A stretch of 64,000 bases of DNA, taken from NCBI RefSeq assembly GCF_000344805.1, contig NC_020453.1, forward strand, positions 7,668,001-7,732,000, written 5' to 3'. Origin of the DNA: Bradyrhizobium oligotrophicum S58. Lineage in GTDB: Bacteria > Pseudomonadota > Alphaproteobacteria > Rhizobiales > Xanthobacteraceae. Position 1 is the first letter of the stretch, and every line of letters begins with the position of its first letter. The notes under the pieces were generated by a model. The model was not told the origin of the DNA. It made no database searches and saw only the letters and a program-made list of their open reading frames with translations. The position numbers and the translations under genes are program-made. This document shows positions 1 to 8,966 of this stretch, one piece after another.

Positions 1-484
1 CGACCGGCATGATCCGTCGCGCCACCAGGCTGGAGGATTCCAGCTCGGCGATCCGCAAGGTCACGTCGAAGCCGTCCTGCACCGGATCGAGCAGGTCGTC
101 GCTGAGCACGATCTGCAGCTGCAACTCGGGGTAATCGGCCATGAAATCGGCAACGACCGGCCCGAGCCGCATGGTGCCGAACGACATCGGCGCATTGACG
201 CGGAGCAGCCCGCGCGGCGCGGCCTGGGACTGGCTGACGGCCTGGTCGGCCGCGTCGAGCTCGGCGAGGATAGCAACTGCGCGCTCGAAATAGCGCTGGC
301 CGGTCTCGGTCGGGCTGGCGTGACGCGTGGTGCGGACGATGAGTTGCACGCCGAGGCTCTGCTCGAGCTCGCCGATATATTTCGAGATCGCCGAGCGCGA
401 CAGCCGCAGCTGCCGCCCGGCTTCAGCAAAACTGCCGCTCTCGACCACCTTCACGAAGGCGCGCAGGCTGCTCAGTTTGTCCAT
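1..484 (-). CDS. LysR-family transcriptional regulator (3' end beyond window)
   Basis: The frame starts with MDKLSSLRAFVKVVESGSFA at 484 and runs off the window edge, so about 161 residues are seen. The N-terminus is a LysR winged helix-turn-helix (AEAGRQLRLSRSAISKYIGE, residues about 20-39), followed by the linker helix and the start of the effector-binding domain. It is divergent from the dioxygenase/hydrolase pair with a 138-bp gap, the usual arrangement for a LysR gene and its target, so it probably controls that pair in response to a quinone or aromatic. The ligand cannot be read from sequence. The family call is firm; the target is inference. Confidence 0.88.
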   Translation of the reverse strand, partial: MDKLSSLRAFVKVVESGSFAEAGRQLRLSRSAISKYIGELEQSLGVQLIVRTTRHASPTETGQRYFERAVAILAELDAADQAVSQSQAAPRGLLRVNAPMSFGTMRLGPVVADFMADYPELQLQIVLSDDLLDPVQDGFDVTLRIAELESSSLVARRIMPV

Positions 485-622
485 GGTCCCCGGACCATTA
501 TTGTCGCCATTTCGTAGACAGAGACGTCACAAGAGCACGGATTGTCTCCAAATCAAAGCCGACCAATATTGCGTCACAGGAATTCAACGGCCCACTCGGG
601 GCCCTACCGGCAGGAGACCCAC

Positions 623-1561
623 ATGCCCGGACTTCACCACGTGACAGCGATTGCCGGCGACGCGATCCGCAATTTCGGCTTCTACACCCGCGATCTCGGC
701 CTGCGCTTCGTCAAGAAGACGGTCAATTTCGACGATCCCGGCACCTATCATTTCTATTATGGCGACGAGACCGGCCGCCCCGGCACCATCCTGACCTTCT
801 TCCCCTGGGCCGGCGCGCGGCCCGGCCGTCGCGGCGTCGGCGAGACGCATCAGACCGCGTTCCGGGTGCCGCAGCGCTCCCTCGGCTACTGGACGCAGCG
901 GCTCACCGAAAAGGGCATCGCCTATGAGGCGCTGGAGAAACGCTTCGGCGAATCCGTGCTGCCGTTCACCGATCCCGACGGCATGGCGCTGGCGCTGGTC
1001 GGCGTCCCCGGCGCGGAGAATGAGCCGGGTTACAGCAATGGCGACATTCCGGCCGAGCACGCCATCCGCGGCTTCCACGGCATCACGCTGCTGCTCGACT
1101 CGGCCGAGAAGACCGCCGCCGTCCTGACCGACGTGTTCGGCTTCGAGGAAAAGGGGCGCGAAGGCTCGGTGATCCGCTTCAAGGCGCCGGGCGACGCGCA
1201 AGGCAGCGTGGTCGACATCTACGAGGCCAAGGGATTCCTTCGCGGCGCGCAGGGTGCCGGCTCGGTGCATCATATCGCGTTCCGTGCGGCCGACGACGCG
1301 GCGCAGGGTGTCATGGCGCAGCGGCTGGTCGATCGCCACGGCCTGCATCCGACCGAGCAGAAGGACCGCAACTACTTCCGCTCGATCTACTTCCGCGAGC
1401 CGGGCGGCGTGCTGTTCGAGATCGCGACCGACATCCCGGGCTTTGCGGTCGACGAGCCGGTCGCCGAGCTCGGACGCAATCTGAAGCTGCCCGCGTTCCT
1501 CGAATCGCACCGCAAGCAGATCGAGGGCGTGCTGCCCAACCTCGAGGAGGCCACATCGTGA
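623..1561 (+). CDS. VOC-family ring-cleaving dioxygenase (MhqO/MhqA-like)
   Basis: 312 residues with two vicinal-oxygen-chelate domains (about 1-140 and 150-300). The start MPGLHHVTAIAGD carries the usual early metal-ligand His. The second half has GFHGITLLLDS and HHIAFRA, and ends with GGVLFEIATD, whose Glu is the typical third metal ligand. The ATG at 623 has GGAG 7-8 bases upstream; the frame is open further 5' but lacks the domain. The stop overlaps the next gene by 4 bases. The family includes hydroquinone/catechol dioxygenases of quinone stress (MhqA/MhqO), and a hydrolase partner is typical there. The actual substrate is unknown. Confidence 0.88.
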   Translation: MPGLHHVTAIAGDAIRNFGFYTRDLGLRFVKKTVNFDDPGTYHFYYGDETGRPGTILTFFPWAGARPGRRGVGETHQTAFRVPQRSLGYWTQRLTEKGIAYEALEKRFGESVLPFTDPDGMALALVGVPGAENEPGYSNGDIPAEHAIRGFHGITLLLDSAEKTAAVLTDVFGFEEKGREGSVIRFKAPGDAQGSVVDIYEAKGFLRGAQGAGSVHHIAFRAADDAAQGVMAQRLVDRHGLHPTEQKDRNYFRSIYFREPGGVLFEIATDIPGFAVDEPVAELGRNLKLPAFLESHRKQIEGVLPNLEEATS

Positions 1562-2190
1562 CCGGGACATTGTCCTTCACCCACCGCTTCCAGCCTGGAA
1601 GCACACCGGGAGCAGCACCATTGCTGCTCCTGCACGGCACCGGCGGCGACGAGAACGATCTGCTGCCGCTTGGCGCCACGCTGTCGCCCGGCGCGGCGCT
1701 GCTGTCGCCGCGCGGGCAGGTGCTCGAACATGGCATGCCGCGCTTCTTCCGCCGCTTGGCGGAAGGCGTGTTCGACGAAGACGATGTGCGCCGGCGCGCG
1801 CTGGAGCTCGGCGCCTTCGTCGGCGAGGCACGTCAGCGCTATGGCATCGCGGCGCCGGTCGCGGTCGGCTATTCCAACGGCGCCAACATCGCCGCCGCGC
1901 TGTTGCTGCTACAGCCGGAGGTGCTGGCCGGCGCGGTGCTGTTCCGCGCCATGGTGCCGCTGACGCAACCGCCGGCAGTCAAGCTGAAGCGCCAGCCGGT
2001 GCTGATGCTGTCCGGGCTGGCCGATCCGATTGTGCCGGCGGCCAATTCGGCCAAGCTGTGCAGCCAGCTGTCGGATGCCGGCGCCGACGTGACCCACACG
2101 ACGCTGCCGGCCGGGCACCAGCTGTCGCAGGCGGACATCGCGCTCGCCCGCGACTGGATCGCCGGACTGCCGCAGGCCATCGCGGCCTGA
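1558..2190 (+). CDS. alpha/beta hydrolase (MhqD/carboxylesterase-like)
   Basis: 210 residues starting at GTG 1558, translationally coupled to the dioxygenase (4-base overlap). The strand-turn motif LLLLHGTGGDEND is near residue 22. The nucleophile elbow GYSNG puts the catalytic Ser at about 106. The acid lies in GLADPIVPA and the catalytic His in PAGHQLS, so the triad is complete. The length matches short phospholipase/carboxylesterase-type hydrolases such as MhqD. Cotranscription with a VOC dioxygenase next to a LysR gene suggests hydrolysis of a ring-cleavage or quinone-adduct product, which is inference from context. Confidence 0.88.
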   Translation: MTGTLSFTHRFQPGSTPGAAPLLLLHGTGGDENDLLPLGATLSPGAALLSPRGQVLEHGMPRFFRRLAEGVFDEDDVRRRALELGAFVGEARQRYGIAAPVAVGYSNGANIAAALLLLQPEVLAGAVLFRAMVPLTQPPAVKLKRQPVLMLSGLADPIVPAANSAKLCSQLSDAGADVTHTTLPAGHQLSQADIALARDWIAGLPQAIAA

Positions 2191-2301
2191 AGGCGCTTGC
2201 AGCTCTCACCGCTCTTGATCGAGAATGTCTTCTCGTCAGCGCCAGCATCGGACCGTCCACGGCGGCTCCAATGCTGGCGCGCGGATGGGAAGGATTTCCG
2301 G

Positions 2302-3507
2302 ATGGCCGTCGACAAGCTGTTCATCAATGCGCGGCTCGACCGCGGCGCTCGCCATGCGATCACGGTCGACAACGGCCGCATCAGCGGCCTGCTGGCCGAG
2401 ACGGAGCGGCCAGAAGCACGCGAGGTGATCGATCTCGGCGGCGCGCTGGTCGTGCCCGGCTTGGTCGAGGGCCACATCCATCTCGACACCAGCTTCTATG
2501 GTGATGCCTGGAAGCCGCACAAGCCGTGCACTGATGGTTTCGACGTGCACGAGCGGGTCGCGTTCCAGGCGCAGAACATGGCCGCTGCGGCGCCGATGGA
2601 CGTCCGCGCCCGTAACCAGCTCGATCTCTGCATCGGCCATGGCACCACACGGATGCGCAGCCACGTCATGGTCGACGGCTCGGTCGGTCTGAAATCCCTG
2701 GAGACCATCCTGCGCGTGCGCGAGGAGTATCGCGACCTCATCGAGATCCAGCTCGTCGCGTTTCCGCAAAGCGGCATCCTCAAGAGCCCAGGCACGCCGG
2801 AGTTGCTCGACGAGGCGATCAAGCTCGGTGCCAACCTCGTCGGCGGCCTTGATCCGGCGAGCTTCGACCGCGACGTCGAGAAGCATCTCGATGTCGTGTT
2901 CGGCACGGCGCACAAGCACGGCGTCGATGTCGACATCCACCTGCACGATGCGAGCATGCTCGGTCTGTTCGAGCTGGAGCAGATCGCGGCGCGCACGCGT
3001 GCGCTGGGGATGCAGGGCCATGTCGCGGTCAGCCACGCCTATGCGCTCGGCGATCTGCCTGCGGACCCGCTCAAGAAGATCGCCGACGTGCTGGCGGCAT
3101 CAGGCGTCGCCATCATGACGAACGCGCCGGGCGCACGGCCCTTCCCTCCGGTCGCGCTACTGCGTGCGGCCGGCGTCACCGTGTTCAGCGGAAACGACAA
3201 CATCCGGGATTCCTGGTGGCCCTATGGCGACGGCGATCTCTTGAACCGAGCCATGATGATCGGCTACCGCTCCGGTTTCTACGTCGACGATGAGTTGCGG
3301 GTCGCCTTCGACCTTGTGACCGAGGCCGGCGCCAAGGCGCTGCGGCTCCAAGATTATGGCCTTGGCGTCGGCGCCCGCGCTGATTTCGTGACCTTGAGCG
3401 CCGAGCACGTTCCTGAAGCTGTAGTCAGCGTGCCCAAAGGACGCTCCGTGTACAAGGACGGCCGCCTCGTCGCGCGCGACGGACGCGTGACGAAGCCAGC
3501 TTTCTGA
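2302..3507 (+). CDS. amidohydrolase, cytosine deaminase-like
   Basis: 401 residues. The first metal-binding strand is VPGLVEGHIHLD (His58, His60). Later come DVDIHLHDAS, VAVSHAYALG and the catalytic-Asp region FSGNDNIRDSWWPYGDGD. The set is typical of the cytosine deaminase/N-isopropylammelide amidohydrolase branch of the metal-dependent amidohydrolases, and the length fits. ATG 2302 is preferred because GGAAGGA lies just upstream and the 35 codons further 5' look unlike a protein start. It follows the hydrolase after about 110 bases and may be cotranscribed. The substrate (cytosine, guanidine or another cyclic amide) is not determinable. Confidence 0.85.
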   Translation: MAVDKLFINARLDRGARHAITVDNGRISGLLAETERPEAREVIDLGGALVVPGLVEGHIHLDTSFYGDAWKPHKPCTDGFDVHERVAFQAQNMAAAAPMDVRARNQLDLCIGHGTTRMRSHVMVDGSVGLKSLETILRVREEYRDLIEIQLVAFPQSGILKSPGTPELLDEAIKLGANLVGGLDPASFDRDVEKHLDVVFGTAHKHGVDVDIHLHDASMLGLFELEQIAARTRALGMQGHVAVSHAYALGDLPADPLKKIADVLAASGVAIMTNAPGARPFPPVALLRAAGVTVFSGNDNIRDSWWPYGDGDLLNRAMMIGYRSGFYVDDELRVAFDLVTEAGAKALRLQDYGLGVGARADFVTLSAEHVPEAVVSVPKGRSVYKDGRLVARDGRVTKPAF

Positions 3508-3514
3508 GCTGCGC

Positions 3515-4747
3515 TCACTGCGCCGGTTCGACCGGCGCCTGCGAGCGCGGCGGCTCGGCGCGAGAGATGGTCGCAGCAGCGATCCACTGCGTGACGGCCG
3601 AAAGCTGCCCCCCGGACTCACGAAACGCCTGCAGCTGATAATCCGACGAGCTGCCGAACTGCATGATGGTGCGGCAGCGCTCGACCTCGGCGAGACATCC
3701 GAGCTCTTCGGCATGCGGCGCCACGTCGGTGATCATCCGGTTCAGGATTTCCTGGCCGGTGACGGGACCATCCTCGGTGACGAAGATGCAGTCGGTGCCG
3801 TAGCGCTGGGCCCGCCACTTGTTCTCGACCGCGATCGCGCGCTCGACATTGCCGACGGTCTCAGCGAGTTCCGGGTTGAGATAGAGGTGGCGCGCGAGGG
3901 CGCGATAGAGCGAGGCGATGGCGACGGCATCGTCCACCGCGGTGCAGACGTCGGGAGCACGCAATTCGAGGGTTGGATGACGCAGCGACGGCCGCATTGC
4001 CCACCAGACATGGCTCTCGTTCGGCATCGCGCCGGACTTGGTCAGTGCCGCGACGTAGCGGTCGAATTGCTGCTTGGACGTGAACAGTTCGGGCAGGCCC
4101 GTGCGCGGCAGCTCGTCATAGGCGGCAAGCCGGTAGCCCTTCAACCCCGTCTCGCGCGAATTCCAGAACGGTGACGACGCCGACAGCGCGATGAACACCG
4201 GGATATAAGGGATCATCGCCCGCATCACGACGAAGCGCAGCTCGGGATCCGGCAACTGGACATGCACGTGCATGCCGCAAAGCATGTTGCGCTGCCCGAC
4301 GATGCGCAGATCCTCCATCATCTCCGCGTAGCGCGGCTTCGGGCTCGGCTGCGAGCTGCGCCACATCGCGGTCGGATGGGTCGAGCAGGCCAGGATCGTC
4401 AGGCCGTATTGGCTCGCGACGCTGGCCACCTCGCGGCGCAGGAATTTAATCTCCTCGCGCGCATCGCCGACGTCGACATGGACGTTGGTCGCGACCTCGA
4501 GCTGCGCCTGCAGCATCTCGCGCATCGCCTGTCCACCGGTCGACCAGTTGGCGGCCTCGAACAGGTCGTCCGGCGTGCGGATCGCGACATCCAGCGTCTG
4601 GGCATCGACCAGGAAGTATTCCTCCTCGATGCCGAAGGAATATTCGCTGACCTCTTCGCCACCGGTGGCGGAACGGATCACCAGGCGGCGTTCATCGTCA
4701 CTCAAACCCAGCCGCAGCTTTTCGAGTATCCTTGGATCCAAACCCAT
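3515..4747 (-). CDS. carboxylate-amine ligase, GCS2/YbdK family
   Basis: 410 residues with the GCS2 signature EYSFGIEEEYFLVD (about 35-48), ACSTHPTA, GMHVHVQLPD and a C-terminal region with HPTLELRAPDVCTA. YbdK-family enzymes are ATP-dependent ligases related to plant-type glutamate-cysteine ligase; several make gamma-glutamyl or other amide bonds of unknown physiological role. It is the last gene of an operon behind the asparagine-synthase-like gene (21-base gap), so its substrate is probably linked to the product of that enzyme. The C-terminal tail is Ala/Pro/Arg-rich. Confidence 0.9.
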   Translation of the reverse strand: MGLDPRILEKLRLGLSDDERRLVIRSATGGEEVSEYSFGIEEEYFLVDAQTLDVAIRTPDDLFEAANWSTGGQAMREMLQAQLEVATNVHVDVGDAREEIKFLRREVASVASQYGLTILACSTHPTAMWRSSQPSPKPRYAEMMEDLRIVGQRNMLCGMHVHVQLPDPELRFVVMRAMIPYIPVFIALSASSPFWNSRETGLKGYRLAAYDELPRTGLPELFTSKQQFDRYVAALTKSGAMPNESHVWWAMRPSLRHPTLELRAPDVCTAVDDAVAIASLYRALARHLYLNPELAETVGNVERAIAVENKWRAQRYGTDCIFVTEDGPVTGQEILNRMITDVAPHAEELGCLAEVERCRTIMQFGSSSDYQLQAFRESGGQLSAVTQWIAAATISRAEPPRSQAPVEPAQ

Positions 4748-4768
4748 TTTGGCAATCCCTGTCTGTTG

Positions 4769-6541
4769 TCAAATTCCGTGGGTCTGCAGCCAGGCTTCCA
4801 GCAAGGCCGCCTGCCACAGCCGCGAATGTCCCTTCGGACTCATCTCGGCTTCAGGGTGTTGCAGCATATGGTCGACGAAATCGCGCTGGTAGAGACCCCG
4901 CGTCCGCGCCTTGTCGGCAGTGAGGACGTCACGCACATAGTCCAGGAACGGCCCGCGCAGATAGCGCAGCGATGGCACCGGGAAGTAGCCCTTGGGGCGG
5001 TCGATCACCTCGGCCGGCACGCACCGGCGCGCAGTCTCCTTGAGGATGTACTTGCCGCCGTTCTTCACCTTCAGCCCGGCGGGCATCCGCGCGGCAAGCT
5101 CCACGACCTCGTGGTCGAGAAACGGCACGCGGGCTTCCAGGCCGAACGCCATGGTCATGTTGTCGACCCGCTTCACGGGGTCGTCGACCATCATGATCTC
5201 GGTGTCGATCTGCAGCACCTTGTCGACCGCGGATGCGCGGCCGCAATCGCCGAAGAAGCGCTCCACGAAGGTCAGGCTATGGTCATCGCCCAGCAACTCC
5301 GGCGTCAGCAGCCGCTGCAGATCCGAATGCTTCCAGTCGAAATAAGCCGCCTGATATTGCTGGACCGGATCGTTCGCCGACAGGAAGCCGGGATACCAGC
5401 TGTAGCCGCCGAACACCTCGTCGGCACCCTGCCCGCTCTGCACCACCTTGACGCGCTTGGCGACCTCCGACGACAACAGATAGAAGGCCACACTATCGTG
5501 GCTGACCATCGGCTCGGACATTGCATCGATGGCATTGGGCAATGCCTCGAGTGCGCGGTTGCCGCCGATCCTGATCTGCTCGTGGTTGGTGCCGAACGTC
5601 CGCGCAATGATGTCCGAGTAGCGGAACTCGTCGCCGCTATGCTCTTCGACCGCATCGAATCCGATCGAGAAGGTTCTGATGTCCTGATGCCCGAGCTTCG
5701 ACAGCAGCGCCACCAGCAGCGACGAATCCAGGCCGCCCGACAGCAATACGCCAACCGGAACGTCGGCAACGCGGCGGCGGTCGACGGCAGCGGTCATCGC
5801 TTCGAGCAGCGCGTCAGACCATTCTTCCTGGCTCATGGCGCGATCGGTCGGGCGCGGCTCGCCGACGCTGAACTGCCAATAGCGCTCGCGGTGCTGTGTT
5901 CCGTCCGGCTCGATCGTCAGCAAGGTTGCCGGTTCGAGCTTTTTCACACCGTTGAGGATGGTCCGCGGCGCGGGGACGGCAGCGTGAAAGCTGAAGAAGT
6001 GGTGCAACGCAGTTCGATCGAGCGAGGTGTCGACACCACCGCCTGCGAGCAACGCGGGAAGAGATGAAGCAAAACGGAAGAAGCCAGGGCTTTCGGTATA
6101 GTATAGCGGCTTGATGCCGAGCCTGTCGCGCACAAGCACGAGGCGCCCGCTGTCGCGCTCCCATAGCGCGAACGCGAACATGCCCTTGAAGCGCTCAACG
6201 CAGGCTTTGCCCCAGGCATGATAGGCCTTGAGGATGACCTCGGTGTCGCCGTCAGAGAAGAAGCGATAACCCTTCGCCTGCAGCTCCGAACGCAATGCAC
6301 GGAAATTGTAGATGCAGCCATTGAACGCGATGCCGAGACCCAGCGCCGCATCGATCATCGGCTGCTGCGCGGCGGCCGAGAGATCGAGGATGCTGAGCCG
6401 GCGATGGCCGAGCGCAATTCCGCCCTGCACGTACACGCCGGCCGCATCGGGCCCGCGCGCCTGCATCGCGTCATTGACGCGGCCGAGCGCCGTGAGCGAC
6501 GGCTGACCGGAATATCTGACTTCACCACAAATGCCGCACAT
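4769..6541 (-). CDS. asparagine synthase-like amidotransferase (N-acetylglutaminylglutamine amidotransferase type)
   Basis: 590 residues. Cys2 of MCGICGEVRYSG is the class II glutaminase nucleophile. The N-terminal Ntn domain (1-200) contains GHRRLSILDLS and FNGCIYNFRALR. The C-terminal synthetase domain has the PP-loop GVLLSGGLDSSLLVALLS near residue 265. Overall sequence and length resemble the amidotransferase of N-acetylglutaminylglutamine amide osmolyte synthesis (AsnO type) more than housekeeping AsnB. The usual GNAT/ATP-grasp partner of that pathway is absent here; the neighbours are a class II amidotransferase-like protein (26-base gap) and a GCS2 ligase. The family is secure and the exact product is not. 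Confidence 0.88.
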   Translation of the reverse strand: MCGICGEVRYSGQPSLTALGRVNDAMQARGPDAAGVYVQGGIALGHRRLSILDLSAAAQQPMIDAALGLGIAFNGCIYNFRALRSELQAKGYRFFSDGDTEVILKAYHAWGKACVERFKGMFAFALWERDSGRLVLVRDRLGIKPLYYTESPGFFRFASSLPALLAGGGVDTSLDRTALHHFFSFHAAVPAPRTILNGVKKLEPATLLTIEPDGTQHRERYWQFSVGEPRPTDRAMSQEEWSDALLEAMTAAVDRRRVADVPVGVLLSGGLDSSLLVALLSKLGHQDIRTFSIGFDAVEEHSGDEFRYSDIIARTFGTNHEQIRIGGNRALEALPNAIDAMSEPMVSHDSVAFYLLSSEVAKRVKVVQSGQGADEVFGGYSWYPGFLSANDPVQQYQAAYFDWKHSDLQRLLTPELLGDDHSLTFVERFFGDCGRASAVDKVLQIDTEIMMVDDPVKRVDNMTMAFGLEARVPFLDHEVVELAARMPAGLKVKNGGKYILKETARRCVPAEVIDRPKGYFPVPSLRYLRGPFLDYVRDVLTADKARTRGLYQRDFVDHMLQHPEAEMSPKGHSRLWQAALLEAWLQTHGI

Positions 6542-6567
6542 CGCGGACCATCGAACTCCCTGTTGTT

Positions 6568-7395
6568 CTATATGCGTCCGATAACCCTCTGTGATCGCTT
6601 GCGTTCCGCCTCGAAGCCGACGGAACCTGCGACAAGGAGCGGAACGATTTCGGCACGGCGTGACGCGCGCGCGACCAGCACGTGGTCCGGCGGCACCTCG
6701 ATCCAGTCCGACTCCTTGTCATAGGGCTCGGAGACAGCGATGACCTGATCGCCGTCCTCGCGGTAATAGAGCGAGTTGGCGTGATCGTTCGCGGCGAAAC
6801 GAAACGCATAGAGATCGTGGCCGTTCGACAACGCCGAGGTGAAGCGCAGATGCTCGCTGAGACCGTCCTCATTGACCAGTTGACAGAGCGCGCGCAGAAC
6901 CGTGCTGGTGGCTCCGATCGGATCCTTATCGATCCCGGCGCCGACGATGGCGAGGAACACGGCTTCCGAGTCCGTGGTACCGAGCCGCGACGGATACAGC
7001 GCATCTGGAATCATCGCCTCGACCTTGCGTCGCAGCCGGTTCCAACTGCCGACGAATCCGTTGTGCATGAACAGCCAGCGGCCGCAGGCGAACGGATGGC
7101 AGTTCTGCCGCGTCACCGCCGTGCCGGTGGCTGCGCGCACATGGGCGAAGAACAAATGCGAATGCAGATGCCGGCAGAGATAGCGCAGATTTTCGTCCGA
7201 CCACGCCGGCCGCGTCTCGCGATAGAGACCCGGTTCGGGATGATCACCGTACCAGCCGAGACCAAAGCCGTCGCCATTGGTGCCTGCGGTCGATTCCAGC
7301 GCACGCAGGCTTTGTGTGACCAGCGAGTGCTCAGGCTCGGTGACGTAATGCTCGAACGCGGTGCGCTCTCCGCGATAGGCGATCCAACGGCACAT
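6568..7395 (-). CDS. class II glutamine amidotransferase-like protein (EgtC/YafJ type)
   Basis: 275 residues. The start at 7395 gives MCRWIAYRGER, placing the nucleophile Cys at position 2 as these Ntn hydrolases require; GAGGGGG lies just upstream. Core motifs are GTNGDGFGLGWYG, FFAHVRAATGTAV, NCHPFACGRWLFMHNGFVG and LGTTDSEAVF. There is no synthetase domain, so like EgtC it may hydrolyse a gamma-glutamyl amide instead of donating ammonia. It leads the operon with the amidotransferase and the GCS2 ligase. No other ergothioneine genes are seen in the window, so EgtC itself is not claimed. Confidence 0.87.
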   Translation of the reverse strand: MCRWIAYRGERTAFEHYVTEPEHSLVTQSLRALESTAGTNGDGFGLGWYGDHPEPGLYRETRPAWSDENLRYLCRHLHSHLFFAHVRAATGTAVTRQNCHPFACGRWLFMHNGFVGSWNRLRRKVEAMIPDALYPSRLGTTDSEAVFLAIVGAGIDKDPIGATSTVLRALCQLVNEDGLSEHLRFTSALSNGHDLYAFRFAANDHANSLYYREDGDQVIAVSEPYDKESDWIEVPPDHVLVARASRRAEIVPLLVAGSVGFEAERKRSQRVIGRI

Positions 7396-7553
7396 CCCTG
7401 CCCCCTCTGGATGGATGAATGAAATCGAGGCGCGCTTCGGTTCGCGCATGGCGAGGGAGGCAGGAACGCGTCAGGACGAAGCAAGTTCCGCACGCCTCCA
7501 AGGCGTGTTCCTCAGCTTGAGCTACATCCCGGCTGGTTGCGTCGCGCCGCGCG

Positions 7554-8438
7554 TCACGCCTCGCCGCCGCGCTCGCGCACCAGCCTGAGCCACGCGGCCG
7601 CAGCGGGCGACAGATAGGCACCGCGCCGCCAGGCCATCGCCAGCGTCCATTCGGTGCCGGGCTCGTCGAGCAGGACGAGACTGATCGGCACCTGCGTGCG
7701 CTGGGTTGCGATCATGCGCGGCAGGAAGGCGATGCCGAGTCCCGCGCCGGCAAGTTCGGCAATGAAATCGATCTGGGTGCTGCGCGCCGCCACGATCGGC
7801 TCGAAGCCGTGACGACGGCAGGCCTCACGGATGATGCGGTTGAGCGCGAAGCCGGCCTCGAACAGCACGAACGGCATGCCGCGCAGCTCTGCCAGTGTGA
7901 CGCTCTCGCGCTGCGCCAGCGGATGGTCGACCGAGATCAGCGCCATCAGCGGCTCGCGGCGCACGACCTGGGATGCGAACTCATCGGCGATCGGCGGCAG
8001 CAAGCCGGCAAAATCGATGTCGCCGGCCGCGAGCAGTTCGCTCAAGCGGTCGCTGCCGTGCTCGACCAGCCGGATCTCGATCTCCGGATAGAGTTGGCGA
8101 TAGAGCGCGAACAACGGCGCGAACAGCGTGCTCGATCCGATCGGCGGCAGACCGAGACGAAGCACGCCGCGCTTGAGCCCGCGCAGCTCCTCGAGCTCCG
8201 CCTGGAGGTCGTCCCGTTCGGCCAATAACCGGATGGCGCGGCGATAGACGATCTCGCCGGCTGCGGTCATGCGGCTCTTGTGGCCGAGCCGGTCCAGCAG
8301 CGGCAGGCCGAGCTCGTCCTCGAGCTGCTTGACCGCCTTGCTCACGGTCGACTGGGTGGCGAACACCACCTTGGCGGCCTGGGAGAAACCGCCCTGCCGG
8401 ACGACCTCCACGAAGGTTTTCAGGGTCCTGAGTTCCAT
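7554..8438 (-). CDS. LysR-family transcriptional regulator (probable lrgAB/cidAB regulator)
   Basis: 294 residues from ATG 8438 (MELRTLKTFVEVVRQGGFSQ). A GTG at 8450 has AGGA close upstream and is an alternative start. The HTH is AAKVVFATQSTVSKAVKQLE (about 21-40), followed by a full periplasmic-binding-like effector domain with the usual GLGIAFLPR segment. It is divergent from the lrgA/lrgB pair across a 108-bp gap. CidR is a LysR protein controlling cidAB in Gram-positives, so control of the adjacent pair is a reasonable inference. Confidence 0.88.
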   Translation of the reverse strand: MELRTLKTFVEVVRQGGFSQAAKVVFATQSTVSKAVKQLEDELGLPLLDRLGHKSRMTAAGEIVYRRAIRLLAERDDLQAELEELRGLKRGVLRLGLPPIGSSTLFAPLFALYRQLYPEIEIRLVEHGSDRLSELLAAGDIDFAGLLPPIADEFASQVVRREPLMALISVDHPLAQRESVTLAELRGMPFVLFEAGFALNRIIREACRRHGFEPIVAARSTQIDFIAELAGAGLGIAFLPRMIATQRTQVPISLVLLDEPGTEWTLAMAWRRGAYLSPAAAAWLRLVRERGGEA

Positions 8439-8546
8439 AATGGGACACACTATTCCTAATACGACTTGAGATCATTCATTCAATTCACTTTCTACATGCT
8501 GCGATGCCGCATAATCTATGCTGCAGAAACCGATTTGGACCTCTCC

Positions 8547-8966
8547 ATGACGCATCGCAGCATTCCTATCCAGCTCCAACGCCTGCTCCGCCGCAATCGG
8601 CTGGTGCAGATCGGCCTGCTCGGCGCGTTCTGGGCCGCCGGCGAGGCACTGGCGCGGACGACTGGCCTGCCGCTGCCCGGCGGCATCATCGGCATGGTGC
8701 TGGCCCTCGTCCTATTCCTGGCCGGCGGGCTGAAGGTCGCCAGCATGAAGCGCGGTGCCAACTGGATGCTGGCCGAGATGCTGCTGTTCTTCGTACCGGC
8801 GGTGCTGGCGCTGCTCGACCATCGCGAGCTGTTCGGCCTGCTCGGCCTGAAGATCTTCGCCCTCATCATCGTGAGCACGACCGCCGTGATGTGCGTGACC
8901 GCGCTCACCGTCGACATCTGCTACCGCTGGACGGAGCGTGATGACAGCAGCAGCGCTGTGGCGTGA
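8547..8966 (+). CDS. CidA/LrgA-family holin-like membrane protein
   Basis: 139 residues, about four hydrophobic segments. The family motif LPLPGGIIGMVLALVLFLAGG (about 36-56) is followed by GANWMLAEMLLFFVPAVLALLDH. ATG 8547 (MTHRSIPIQ) is chosen over upstream codons because it starts just before the first conserved hydrophilic helix. The 3' end overlaps lrgB by 26 bases, so the two are translated together. The family forms oligomeric inner-membrane pores linked to murein hydrolase export, cell death or pyruvate/acetate handling. Confidence 0.9.
   Translation: MTHRSIPIQLQRLLRRNRLVQIGLLGAFWAAGEALARTTGLPLPGGIIGMVLALVLFLAGGLKVASMKRGANWMLAEMLLFFVPAVLALLDHRELFGLLGLKIFALIIVSTTAVMCVTALTVDICYRWTERDDSSSAVA

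Noticed and set aside
6568..7395. EgtC of ergothioneine synthesis
   Set aside because: No egtB or egtD is present in the window and the neighbours are an asparagine-synthase-like and a GCS2 gene; only the broader family is claimed.
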